64,000 nt of DNA, taken from assembly GCA_963697355.1 (NCBI GenBank), contig CAVONV010000030.1:1-64000 (forward strand), in the 5' to 3' direction. The stretch is from CAVONV01 sp963697355 (GTDB taxonomy: Bacteria; Acidobacteriota; Vicinamibacteria; Marinacidobacterales; DATDRI01). The notes beneath the pieces are model-generated. The model worked only from the letters and a program-made list of their open reading frames with translations, searched no databases and was not told where the DNA came from. Shown one piece after another: positions 9,494-17,798 of the stretch (its first letter is position 1; each line of letters starts with the position of its first letter). A program made the translations under genes and the position numbers.

Positions 9494-11209
9494 ATGCCAA
9501 CACATCTAATTCAACCCTACGGGGGTTCGCTGGTTCAGCTTATTGCAGGTCCCGAGCGGCGAACCGAGCTGCAAACCTCGTCGCGAGACTGGTTGTCCCA
9601 CTCGCTCACCCGACGTCAAATGGGCGATCTGGAGCTTCTACTCAATGGAGGTTTCTCTCCTTTGAAGGGCTTCATGAGCCGAGCCGATTATGAATCGGTT
9701 TGCGACTCCCTGCAGTTGACTGACGGAACCGTTTGGCCCATTCCCATTACGCTCGATGTAAAAGAAGAACTGGCAGGCCAACTCTCACCAGGTGCCTGGC
9801 TCGCGCTTCGCGATCCTGAAGGTGTCATGCTGGCGGCTCTCGAGGTCGAGGATATCTGGCGTCCGGATAGAAAGGAAGAAGCCGAAAAGGTCTATGGGAC
9901 CGTCGAGCGTACCCATCCTGGAGTCTCCTACCTTCTCCAGACATCTGACCCTTTCTATGTAACGGGACGTCTGGAAGGCATTGAGCTGCCTCGTCACTAT
10001 GATTTCCGACGCTTGCGACATACTCCGGCCCAGCTTCGCACAGAGTTCTCCCGCCTCGGATGGCGCAGAGTCGTAGCGTTCCAAACGCGGGCTCCTCTGC
10101 ACCGAGCTCAGTATGAAATTACCCTTCAGGCTTCGAAAGGAGCCCGCGCCAACCTGCTCATTCACCCTGTCACGGGGGTGCCGCAACCAGGGGATCTCAA
10201 TCACTACACACGAGTTCGTTGCTACGAGGCGGTATTGTCCGAGTACCCATCGACCACGGTGATGCTGTCACTTCTTCCTTTGTCCATGCGAATGGCAGGG
10301 CCTCGTGAGGCCGTTTGGCACGGGATCATCAGGCGGAACTTCGGTTGCACTCACCTCATCGTGGGCCATGACCACGCCGGGCCGACGGGGGAATCCTGGT
10401 ACGAACCGCATGCAGCTCAAGAGCTCATGAAACGATACGAGAGTGCAATCGGCGTTAAGGCTATCCCTTTCAAGAAGATGGTCTATGTCGAAGAGCTCGA
10501 CGGCTACGTCTCCGAGGAAGAAACCCCCAAAGGCACCCGCGCCTTGAGCATCTCCGATGACGAAATGAAGCAACGTCTCGAGCTTGGCAAGGAGCTACCC
10601 ACCTGGTTCACCTTCCCGGCGGTGACGGAATCGCTTCGAAGAACTCACCCGCCGCGACACAAGAAGGGCTTCACTTTGTTCTTCACCGGGCTTTCGGGGG
10701 CCGGGAAATCGACCATTGCAAACGTCCTTCGGGTAAAGTTCCTAGAAATGGGGGGCCGTCCGGTCACATTGCTCGATGGAGACATCGTCCGCAAGAATCT
10801 TTCTTCCGAGCTCGGCTTTTCTAAAGAACATCGAGACATCAATATCCGCCGCATTGGCTTCGTGGCTTCCGAGATCACCAAGAACGGCGGGATCGCGATT
10901 TGCGCACCCATTGCCCCTTACGAGTTTGTCCGTGAAGAGGTGCGTCAGATCATCGAGCGACGAGGCAGTTTCGTCCTCGTCTACGTCGCCACTCCATTGG
11001 ACATTTGTGAAAATCGAGACCGAAAAGGGATGTATGCCAAAGCGCGCGCCGGACTCATCAAGGAGTTCACTGGCATCTCAGACCCCTACGAGGAGCCAAA
11101 GGACGCCAACGTGATCATCGATACGAGCGAATTGACCCCGGAAGAAGCAGCTCAGGAAGTCATCCTCTACTTGGAGCAACAGGGTTTCATAAGCAGCGGT
11201 AAACAATGA
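9494..11209 (+). CDS. bifunctional sulfate adenylyltransferase / adenylylsulfate kinase
   Basis: 571 residues. The ATP sulfurylase domain spans about 1-385 and the APS kinase domain 390-571 with Walker A GLSGAGKST at 399-407 and the LDGD motif after it. Together they convert sulfate and two ATP to PAPS. Two active-site motifs are unusual: the ATP-binding QTRxPxHxxH reads QTRAPLHRAQ (residues 197-206, second His replaced by Gln), and GRDHAGP reads GHDHAGP (291-297). The rest of the site (GPREAVWH) looks normal. It lies 105 bases after the sulfotransferase and overlaps cysQ by four bases. No PAPS reductase is nearby, so the cluster probably serves sulfation rather than sulfur assimilation. Confidence 0.9.
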   Translation: MPTHLIQPYGGSLVQLIAGPERRTELQTSSRDWLSHSLTRRQMGDLELLLNGGFSPLKGFMSRADYESVCDSLQLTDGTVWPIPITLDVKEELAGQLSPGAWLALRDPEGVMLAALEVEDIWRPDRKEEAEKVYGTVERTHPGVSYLLQTSDPFYVTGRLEGIELPRHYDFRRLRHTPAQLRTEFSRLGWRRVVAFQTRAPLHRAQYEITLQASKGARANLLIHPVTGVPQPGDLNHYTRVRCYEAVLSEYPSTTVMLSLLPLSMRMAGPREAVWHGIIRRNFGCTHLIVGHDHAGPTGESWYEPHAAQELMKRYESAIGVKAIPFKKMVYVEELDGYVSEEETPKGTRALSISDDEMKQRLELGKELPTWFTFPAVTESLRRTHPPRHKKGFTLFFTGLSGAGKSTIANVLRVKFLEMGGRPVTLLDGDIVRKNLSSELGFSKEHRDINIRRIGFVASEITKNGGIAICAPIAPYEFVREEVRQIIERRGSFVLVYVATPLDICENRDRKGMYAKARAGLIKEFTGISDPYEEPKDANVIIDTSELTPEEAAQEVILYLEQQGFISSGKQ

Positions 11210-12030
11210 CCATGAACAATCATCCACACACAGAAACACTGAGCCATATAGAGCTAGCACTCGAACAAGCGAGGACGATCCTCCGAGAGTATGTCGACGG
11301 AGACATCGAGGTTCAGAGAAAAAGCGGCGGTGATCCCGTCACGGCCGCCGACAATGCCGTCAATGAGTTTCTCAGGGAGTTCCTGCCTCGCGAGGCGGAG
11401 GGATGGCTGTCCGAGGAAACCACGGATGATTTCGGGCGGATTGGCAAGGAGCGTGTCTGGATTGTAGATCCTCTAGATGGCACCAAAGAGTTCGTCCAAC
11501 GAATCCCAGAATGGTGTGTCTCCATAGGTTTGGTGGAAAACGGTACCGCTGTAGCCGGTGGAATTCTCAATCCTCAGACAAACGAGCTCTTCCTCGGTGC
11601 GGTGGGCCTAGGAGTGACTCTCAACAAGAGTCCCGTCACCGTCAGCGTTCGTCCGACTTTGAGCGGCGGGCTCGTCCTCGCCAGTCGAAGTGAAGTCAAG
11701 CGAGGCGAATGGGACGCGTTCGACGACGCACCTTACACTGTTCAACCCATGGGCTCCGTCGCTTACAAGCTCGCACGCGTTTCCGCAGGCCTCGCCGACG
11801 CCACCTGGACACTCGTCCCCAAGAACGAGTGGGATGTAGCCGCCGGTATCGCTCTGGTGGTAGCCGCCGGTGGAACGGTCTACGCTCCAGATATGCCCAA
11901 CGTGGAATTGAACAATCGAAACACGACTCTGAAGGGGCTTATTGCACACTCACCGCTTCTCACCGATGAGGTTCACCAAGAGCTAGAGCGGCGTGGTAAC
12001 GTTTCTTCCTTTTCTGAACAATGCTCTTGA
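11206..12030 (+). CDS. cysQ: 3'(2'),5'-bisphosphate nucleotidase (CysQ-like)
   Basis: 274 residues of the inositol-monophosphatase superfamily. Metal-binding motifs are intact: DPVTAAD, WLSEET, WIVDPLDGTKEF and the C-terminal EWDVAAG. It hydrolyses PAP, the product left after sulfotransfer, to AMP and phosphate. Its ATG overlaps the stop of the PAPS synthase (ATGA), so the two are translationally coupled and the cycle sulfate to PAPS to sulfated product plus PAP to AMP is encoded in one operon. Phosphatase specificity is inferred from context; an inositol phosphatase is the alternative. Confidence 0.85.
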   Translation: MTMNNHPHTETLSHIELALEQARTILREYVDGDIEVQRKSGGDPVTAADNAVNEFLREFLPREAEGWLSEETTDDFGRIGKERVWIVDPLDGTKEFVQRIPEWCVSIGLVENGTAVAGGILNPQTNELFLGAVGLGVTLNKSPVTVSVRPTLSGGLVLASRSEVKRGEWDAFDDAPYTVQPMGSVAYKLARVSAGLADATWTLVPKNEWDVAAGIALVVAAGGTVYAPDMPNVELNNRNTTLKGLIAHSPLLTDEVHQELERRGNVSSFSEQCS

Positions 12031-12067
12031 CTTCTGATGGTATTTTCACTACAGTGCCTGTGACCCT

Positions 12068-12104
12068 TAAACCCAACCAAGGGCTTCTGTAAGATCTGGG
12101 TTTA
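12068..12104 (+). terminator. possible hairpin terminator after cysQ
   Basis: Inverted arms TAAACCCA (12068-12075) and TGGGTTTA (12097-12104) with a 21-base loop, followed by GCTGTTTT. It lies 38 bases after the cysQ stop. The loop is long, so confidence is low. Confidence 0.35.
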
Positions 12105-12409
12105 GCTGTTTTCCAGGTCTTGAATTCGTGCACTTTTGCACGGTTGCTCGGCGTGTATTCGTCTCGAGCATGCCAATCATCCGGCGTGCTGAAGGAAGCC
12201 CTAACAGTGCAGTACTCAGCAAACCGTCACCAAGGACTTACGCGCTCGATTCTTGCAGCTGCATCCCTAGTCCAACTCACTAAATCAAAGGCTTCCCCAA
12301 CCGGCAGGTGCCATCAACCACTGGGAAAAACGGCAGATCCGTCGATCCCACTACCTCACTTGGCGCTGTCCCATTCGGCGCGGGGACCCCAAGACAGAGT
12401 CACAAGACC
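12105..12409. other. intergenic, nothing recognised
   Basis: Leader region of the ExeA-like gene. An in-frame upstream ATG at 12308 would add 34 residues without family similarity and is not favoured. Confidence 0.4.
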
Positions 12410-13498
12410 ATGTACCTCCACCACTATGGATTGAAAGACAGACCCTTTCAGTTGGCCCACAACCCGGCCTACTACTATCCCCGTGCCCATCAAGTGCCGC
12501 TCAACGAGCTTTGCTACAGCATCGAAGAACGCCAGGGCCTAGCCACGCTCATTGGTGAGGCCGGTACGGGAAAAACGACGATCTTGAAGCGGCTCCTCCA
12601 GTGTTTTGGCTCCGAATTGAAGGGCGTTTTCCTGTCGGACGCATCCCTTGGAGGACAGTCGATTATCCGCCAGCTCGAATCGTCGCTGGGCATTTTCACC
12701 ACGGGGAACGGTCACGGATCGGGGGCGTTGGCAAGACACCTCGCCGAATCTTCTGCAAAGACCGTTGTGGTTCTCATTGATGAAGCCCAGGCCCTCAGCT
12801 CCGAACAATTGGAAGAGGTTCGATTTCTGACGAACCTCGAAGGTCCGAAGAGAAAACTGTTGGAGATCATCATCGCCGGGCAACCGGCCCTTTCCAGCAT
12901 GCTGAACGCTAAAGCTTGTGTGGCCCTGAATCAACGCGTGGCGGTACGATGCCACCTCGATCCGCTCGATCTTGAACACACCCAGGCCTACATCCAGCAC
13001 CGTCTGTACGTTGCACAGTTCAGCAGAAACGCGCCGATCTTTACCAATGAGTCCGTTAAAGCCATTCACGAGCACACGGGCGGCATACCACGCCTCATCA
13101 ACATCCTGTGCGAGCGTTGTCTCGTCATCGGATATGTCGAGAACACCCAGTTCATCGCCGCAAATCAGGTTCAAGAAGCCGTGTTGGATCTGAAGATGGG
13201 CCAGGACGAACCGCACGACCCTCAAGTGAGTCAGACAGCGAACGACGCTCTCATCACTCGACTCGGAACCAGGATGGAAGCCATCGATGGAAAACTGGAC
13301 GCGCTCGTTCAGATGCTGACGCGGGCTGGTTTCATTCGTCCCGAATTGGCGGGCGCCGGCCATGTTCGACGATGGGTTGAGGATCTCCAAGGAGGTTTGC
13401 CTGAACTGTCGATCGAACCGAACCGTCCTGAAGACTTACGTTCTTCGAAACCGGAGAATACACTTCGTATCGAACCGCTTCGCAAGGTTCACGCATAG
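12410..13498 (+). CDS. ExeA/GspA-like AAA ATPase
   Basis: 362 residues. The start at 12410 gives the family's characteristic opening (MYLHHYGLKDRPFQL). Walker A GEAGTGKTT is at 49-57, Walker B VVVLIDEAQ with the DE pair at 124-125, and the sensor-2 region reads GGIPRLINILCERC. Such ATPases occur in type II secretion (ExeA) and, in exopolysaccharide/exosortase loci, as partners of export machinery. The C-terminal ~90 residues are polar and lack the peptidoglycan-binding domain found in long ExeA. No secretion gene is adjacent, so the partner system is unknown; an XrtA-associated ATPase is a fair alternative. Confidence 0.7.
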   Translation: MYLHHYGLKDRPFQLAHNPAYYYPRAHQVPLNELCYSIEERQGLATLIGEAGTGKTTILKRLLQCFGSELKGVFLSDASLGGQSIIRQLESSLGIFTTGNGHGSGALARHLAESSAKTVVVLIDEAQALSSEQLEEVRFLTNLEGPKRKLLEIIIAGQPALSSMLNAKACVALNQRVAVRCHLDPLDLEHTQAYIQHRLYVAQFSRNAPIFTNESVKAIHEHTGGIPRLINILCERCLVIGYVENTQFIAANQVQEAVLDLKMGQDEPHDPQVSQTANDALITRLGTRMEAIDGKLDALVQMLTRAGFIRPELAGAGHVRRWVEDLQGGLPELSIEPNRPEDLRSSKPENTLRIEPLRKVHA

Positions 13499-13516
13499 AA
13501 TCAAACGGACATTTGG

Positions 13517-13534
13517 GATCCGAGAAAACGGATC
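13517..13534. terminator. hairpin between convergent genes
   Basis: GATCCG and CGGATC arms around AGAAAA, in the 46-base gap between the convergent ExeA-like and DUF885 genes. Perfect 6-bp stem; only a weak T-rich tail. Confidence 0.45.
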
Positions 13535-13544
13535 TTCTGCTTTC

Positions 13545-15233
13545 CTATTCGCCTCTCGTGCCGGCTCGATTGCGCAGGGCATTCGCTATCAACGGGACCG
13601 GAACCGACCCATAAGAGAGAAATCGATCATGGAAGTCACATAGGCTCAATCCAGAATAGGTCTCCCCCACTAGTTCGCGTCGAAGCTCGTGGATGAGCTC
13701 GGTGCCAACAAGATACATGAGAGCGGTGCCAGGAAACATGCTGTTCTTGACGGCTTCACTCAGAGCCGCCTCTCGCGACATACCTATCCTCTCTTGGTAA
13801 AAGGATGCGGCTTGTTCCAAAGTGATTTGTCCACGATGGAGACGGACATCGACAACGGCCCGGCCGGCCATGCGGAGGCGCGCTTGGTGCTCGGCGTATC
13901 GCTCGAGGGGTGTCAGGAAACCGTGCTCCTCCATGAGATCCGTGGCGTAGCAGGCCCAGCCTTCGGCCATGGTGCCCCCGCAAAACATCGCGACCCGTGT
14001 AGCACAATCGACGGCCGCAATTTGCCCAATGCGCGAAGTGGTCCGACGTGCATACCAGTTCTGAACATGATGGCCGGGACCACCGTGATGGACGACATGG
14101 TTAAGCTTGATGACGCCGTCATTGGTAGACCGCAGGAGACGTTCTTGCTCTTCGGGCGCCATATCCATCTCGACAGGAGTTACCAAGTAGTCAACGATGG
14201 GAATCTTGTCGAAAGGTGAAGGCGAACGATAGAACAAGAAATAGAGATATGGAGCAGCTTTTCGAGTCCAGGTCGGCTGAGGAACGTAGCGGATGGGGAA
14301 ATCGGGCCAGGTCAGAAGACGATTTTCTTCCACGAGGTGACGGCAAGCGTTCCAAATTTTCTGGTAGCGCCCATAGTACTGTTGGACGTTGGGTCGAGCC
14401 CGAGAGAGTTGGCTCAACGCTTTTTTCCAATTGGACGCTCCGAAGTCTCCGGCATGAGCCTCGAGTTGACCTTCACATTCCGCGATCTTCTCGACAGCCA
14501 ACTTCTCGATGTCTGCGGCCTCCTCAGTTAGGAAATGGCCTCGTCGGATCAAAAGGCTCAAAACGTCTTCACCACAAGAATTGTGACCCGAGGTTTTGTA
14601 GAGAAGCTCAGATTCCAAGAACTGCCGGAAACTGATGAAGGCCTTTTCAGCTCGGTCGGCAGCCTCTCGTATTCGCGAATCTTCTCGACCCTCCTCCTTC
14701 ATAAGCAGTTCAATACCTTCACCGAGGAAGTTGAGTGCCCCCGAGCATTCTCGAATGGCACGTCGCGTCCATTCCTTCGGTGCGCGACTAAGGTTGTCTT
14801 TGCCTTGCTCGAGAAGGACGGGAACTGCGGCCAATCTGAGGACAGCGGATTCGACTCTTTCAGAAAAAGGCGCAAAGGGACGGAGGAAGAGCGACATCAC
14901 ACCGAAGACCGCTTCTCCGGTGTAGACACATGGATTGCCGCGGTGAAAATGGTGGGAATCATGCTCCCAGAGTTGGATCTCGAGGAAGCCCTCCGCCAGC
15001 ATCCGGTCCATCGTTTCGGTCTCTGAGAGAGTTTCTTCCGGCAAGGCCTCGAGGCGCTGGAGAAGATCTTTCATATCCGCTACGACTTCGGCGACGCCTT
15101 GTTCCGAATAGTCAGGCAAGCGGTGGTCATGCTCGTGGACCCCGATGAACGTGGAATTGACCGGACGATGTCGATAGTAGGAGACCAAGAAATCGTCGAG
15201 CCAAGCGTTGAAGGCGGGGTTTTGAATGGCCAT
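13545..15233 (-). CDS. DUF885-family protein (putative metallopeptidase)
   Basis: 562 residues of the DUF885 family. The N-terminal block FLVSYYRHRPVNSTFIG and the C-terminal motif HVVHHGGPGHHVQNWYARR are family hallmarks; the latter contains the His residues thought to form a metal site. Near the C terminus the conserved block M-F-P-G-T-A-L-M-Y-L-V-G is present. No clear signal peptide, so it is probably cytoplasmic. Its start is two bases after the stop of the upstream oxidoreductase gene, indicating coupled translation. Biochemical activity is not established for this branch; peptidase activity is a prediction. Confidence 0.75.
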   Translation of the reverse strand: MAIQNPAFNAWLDDFLVSYYRHRPVNSTFIGVHEHDHRLPDYSEQGVAEVVADMKDLLQRLEALPEETLSETETMDRMLAEGFLEIQLWEHDSHHFHRGNPCVYTGEAVFGVMSLFLRPFAPFSERVESAVLRLAAVPVLLEQGKDNLSRAPKEWTRRAIRECSGALNFLGEGIELLMKEEGREDSRIREAADRAEKAFISFRQFLESELLYKTSGHNSCGEDVLSLLIRRGHFLTEEAADIEKLAVEKIAECEGQLEAHAGDFGASNWKKALSQLSRARPNVQQYYGRYQKIWNACRHLVEENRLLTWPDFPIRYVPQPTWTRKAAPYLYFLFYRSPSPFDKIPIVDYLVTPVEMDMAPEEQERLLRSTNDGVIKLNHVVHHGGPGHHVQNWYARRTTSRIGQIAAVDCATRVAMFCGGTMAEGWACYATDLMEEHGFLTPLERYAEHQARLRMAGRAVVDVRLHRGQITLEQAASFYQERIGMSREAALSEAVKNSMFPGTALMYLVGTELIHELRRELVGETYSGLSLCDFHDRFLSYGSVPVPLIANALRNRAGTRGE

Positions 15234-15235
15234 CG

Positions 15236-16354
15236 CTAGCTCCCCAGAGGAAGATCGACCCAGCGTCTCTCAAAGAAGGATCGCTCAACGGCATTGATGA
15301 CTTCTTGAACCCAGGCTCCATCCGCGAAGCAGCCTTGATTTCGTCCGCTTTCTTCCTCGATCTCGTCGATAAAATCTCTGATGAGGTTGGCATAGAAAAG
15401 ACTTCGCCAGGATTCTTTGGGATGTCCTCCAGACGGGTAGAAACGTTCGGGAATCTCGAGCTCTTTGAATTCTACATTGTCGGGAGTAGCCACCTTTATC
15501 GTCTCGGCAACGCCGAGCTCTTCTACGAGACGACAGATGATGGCACCTTGGCTCCCGTAGATGCGGGCCTCGATCCCCGGGTAGTTCCCGACGGTTACGA
15601 AGCTCGTTTGTATCGAGCCGATGGCTCCGTTGCTGAACTCGCATAGGTAAATGTCGCCATCATCGATATTCATACGCATCATACGGCCGGTGTCCCTCAC
15701 CATCCTTTCCGGAATGAAATTGCGCATGGTCCCGACAACCCGCTCGAGATCGGCCCCCACCCACCAATGACTGATATCGATGATGGGTGCACCGTAGCCC
15801 TCGAGTGATGAAGTTTGGAGCCGAGACGGATCAGCGTCGATGTCAACTTGGCGCAACGGCACCTGAGGATCGAGCCATTGAGAGTTCTGCTCGTATCCAT
15901 TCATGATGAAAGGAGTCCCCACAAAACCTTCGTCGATCATCGACTTCGCATATTGCACGCCGGGACTATAGCGAAAAGTGAAACCAAGCTTGGTCTTGAG
16001 ACCTTTCTGCCGCGCGAGCTCAGAGGCCCTACGAGTCTCGCGGAAGTCGTAGGCCACCGGTTTTTCGCAAAGAACGTGTTTTCCCGACTCCAAGGCGGCC
16101 AAGGAGAGCTCCAAATGCGTTCGGGAAGGGGTGACGATATCCACAACATCGATATCGGGACGGCCGACCACAGATTGCCAATCGTCAACCGCGACTGGAA
16201 TGGAGAAATGTCCAGCCATTTCCCGTGCTCGGTCCCCTTCCACATCACAGAGGACAACAACTTCTGAACGGGGATCTCTTTGCCAGCCGGGGATATGGGC
16301 GAACTCCGCCCATTTCCCGGCCCCCAGGACGGCCACGTTGAGTTTGCTCTTCAT
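15236..16354 (-). CDS. Gfo/Idh/MocA-family oxidoreductase
   Basis: 372 residues. The NAD(P)-binding fold starts at residue 5 with VAVLGAGKWAEFAHIPG, and the family motif CEKPVAYDF follows the second half of the Rossmann domain. The C-terminal domain carries IDISHWWVGAD, where the His of the catalytic region lies. Such enzymes oxidise sugars, inositols or related alcohols; substrate not predictable. Co-transcribed with the DUF885 gene and divergent from the aminotransferase gene across a 94-base AT-rich gap that must hold both promoters. It belongs to the same superfamily as the broken gene at 4504 but is intact and not the same subfamily. Confidence 0.85.
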   Translation of the reverse strand: MKSKLNVAVLGAGKWAEFAHIPGWQRDPRSEVVVLCDVEGDRAREMAGHFSIPVAVDDWQSVVGRPDIDVVDIVTPSRTHLELSLAALESGKHVLCEKPVAYDFRETRRASELARQKGLKTKLGFTFRYSPGVQYAKSMIDEGFVGTPFIMNGYEQNSQWLDPQVPLRQVDIDADPSRLQTSSLEGYGAPIIDISHWWVGADLERVVGTMRNFIPERMVRDTGRMMRMNIDDGDIYLCEFSNGAIGSIQTSFVTVGNYPGIEARIYGSQGAIICRLVEELGVAETIKVATPDNVEFKELEIPERFYPSGGHPKESWRSLFYANLIRDFIDEIEEESGRNQGCFADGAWVQEVINAVERSFFERRWVDLPLGS

Positions 16355-16448
16355 AGGGACAACCTCGCCGATTTCGAAAATTTGATTTCAAACGGCAACT
16401 CTATTATTCTCTTTAATTCTATCGTTTAGCTCGAATGGAGGTAACTGC

Positions 16449-17630
16449 ATGGGAAAGCTCATCTACCTGGACAACGGCGCTACATCCTACCCCAAACCAG
16501 AGGAAGTCTACACATTCATGGACCAGTTCTACCGTGATTTCGGTGTCAATCCCGGCCGGTCGGGATTTGATCTCTGTATCGAGACGGGTGACCTCATCGA
16601 GAACACCCGTAAGATGCTCACCGAGTTTTTCAATGGCACGGTCCCAGAACGGCTCTGCTTTGGCTACAACTCCACGGACGCTCTGAATCTCATCATTTCG
16701 GGCTCGCTCAAGAAAGGCGACCATGCGATCTCGACGAACATCGAGCACAACTCCGTGTTGAGGCCGCTCCACCACTGGAGCATGGAAGGCGTCGAGGTGG
16801 ATTACGTTCCTTTTGACGACAAGGGATTTGTCGACCCAGACGATATCAAAGCGAAATTCAAGGACAACACGAGACTCGTCATCGTAAATCATGCTTCGAA
16901 CGTCATCGGTACGATCCAACCGATCAAAGAAATCGGTGCCTACTGCAAGGAGCGGGGCATCCGGTTCGCAATCGACGCTTCCCAATCGGCGGGAAAGATT
17001 CCCATCGACATGAAGGAGCAAAACATCGATGTAGTCGCCTTTACGGGTCACAAATCGCTTTTAGGTCCCACAGGAATCGGTGGACTCTACGTTGCCGAGG
17101 GCGTGGACATTCGTTTGACACGCGCCGGCGGCACGGGAGTCCGCTCAGCGGTTGAAACCCACCTCTACGAGTATCCTTTTCGACTCGAGTATGGCACGGC
17201 AAACGTCGTCGGAGTGGCTGGTCTTCACGCGGGTTTGAAGTGGGTCCAGGAAAAGGGCATCGAGGCGATCCACGAGCAAGAGATGAAGCACGTCACTATG
17301 CTGAGGGATGGACTGAAAGATGTCGAAGGCATCACCCTCTACTGCCAGGACGACCTAGAGAATCACATCGGGGTCTTCTCTTTCAACGTGGATGGCGTGG
17401 AAGCCATGAACGTGGGCACCATCCTCGATGTGGACCATAACATCGCCTGCCGCACAGGTCTGCATTGCGCGCCTTTGGTCCATGTGCAGCTCGGCACCGT
17501 GGACATCCACGGATCCGTCCGGTTTGGAGTCGGTCCCTTCAATACGGATGAGCACATACGAATCGCTATCGATGCCGTAAAGGAAATCGCGGAGAACCGC
17601 GAGCGATACGCAGGAGCGAATGATCACTAA
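16449..17630 (+). CDS. cysteine desulfurase-like class V aminotransferase
   Basis: 393 residues, fold-type I PLP enzyme. The PLP lysine is K202 in FTGHKSLLGPTG; H100 (IEHNSV) and D176 (IDASQSAG) are the usual cofactor contacts. The C-terminal segment RTGLHCAPLVH has a Cys at the position of the catalytic Cys of SufS-type desulfurases, and VRFGVGPFNT closes the fold. This matches the cysteine desulfurase-like subfamily related to SufS/CsdA. Likely role: sulfur mobilisation from cysteine, perhaps for Fe-S or thio-cofactor synthesis. Cysteinyl-tRNA synthetase follows after 168 bases. A selenocysteine lyase activity is possible. GGAGG at 16437 is the ribosome site. Confidence 0.8.
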   Translation: MGKLIYLDNGATSYPKPEEVYTFMDQFYRDFGVNPGRSGFDLCIETGDLIENTRKMLTEFFNGTVPERLCFGYNSTDALNLIISGSLKKGDHAISTNIEHNSVLRPLHHWSMEGVEVDYVPFDDKGFVDPDDIKAKFKDNTRLVIVNHASNVIGTIQPIKEIGAYCKERGIRFAIDASQSAGKIPIDMKEQNIDVVAFTGHKSLLGPTGIGGLYVAEGVDIRLTRAGGTGVRSAVETHLYEYPFRLEYGTANVVGVAGLHAGLKWVQEKGIEAIHEQEMKHVTMLRDGLKDVEGITLYCQDDLENHIGVFSFNVDGVEAMNVGTILDVDHNIACRTGLHCAPLVHVQLGTVDIHGSVRFGVGPFNTDEHIRIAIDAVKEIAENRERYAGANDH

Positions 17631-17668
17631 GGCAATGGCGCCCGACGCTCAAGATGTGGTATCCACTG

Positions 17669-17725
17669 TCTAGTACTCAAGAATTCGAGAACTCAAGAAC
17701 CCAGGAATAGAGCCACGCAATCCTC
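17669..17725. repeat. dispersed AAGAACTC-rich intergenic repeat, copy 1
   Basis: Begins TCTAGTACTCAAG, contains GAACTCAAGAACCC, and ends GAATAGAGCCA followed by an ATCCTC block. The same order of blocks occurs at 39589-39650, and shorter inverted copies lie at 23918-23948 and 27325-27360. All copies follow gene ends. Confidence 0.6.
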
Positions 17726-17798
17726 ATCCCATAAACTAGTGGCGGTATTCGTGCCGTAATACCAGCAAACACGTTCTGCAACTAAAGCAACCGAATCC

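Noticed and set aside
12539..13390. 283-residue minus-strand frame opposite the ExeA-like gene
   Set aside because: The plus-strand frame has intact Walker motifs; the antisense frame shows none of its own.
17731..17765. GTGGCGGTATTCGTGCC upstream of cysS as sigma-54 site
   Set aside because: Spacing fits but five consensus positions fail.
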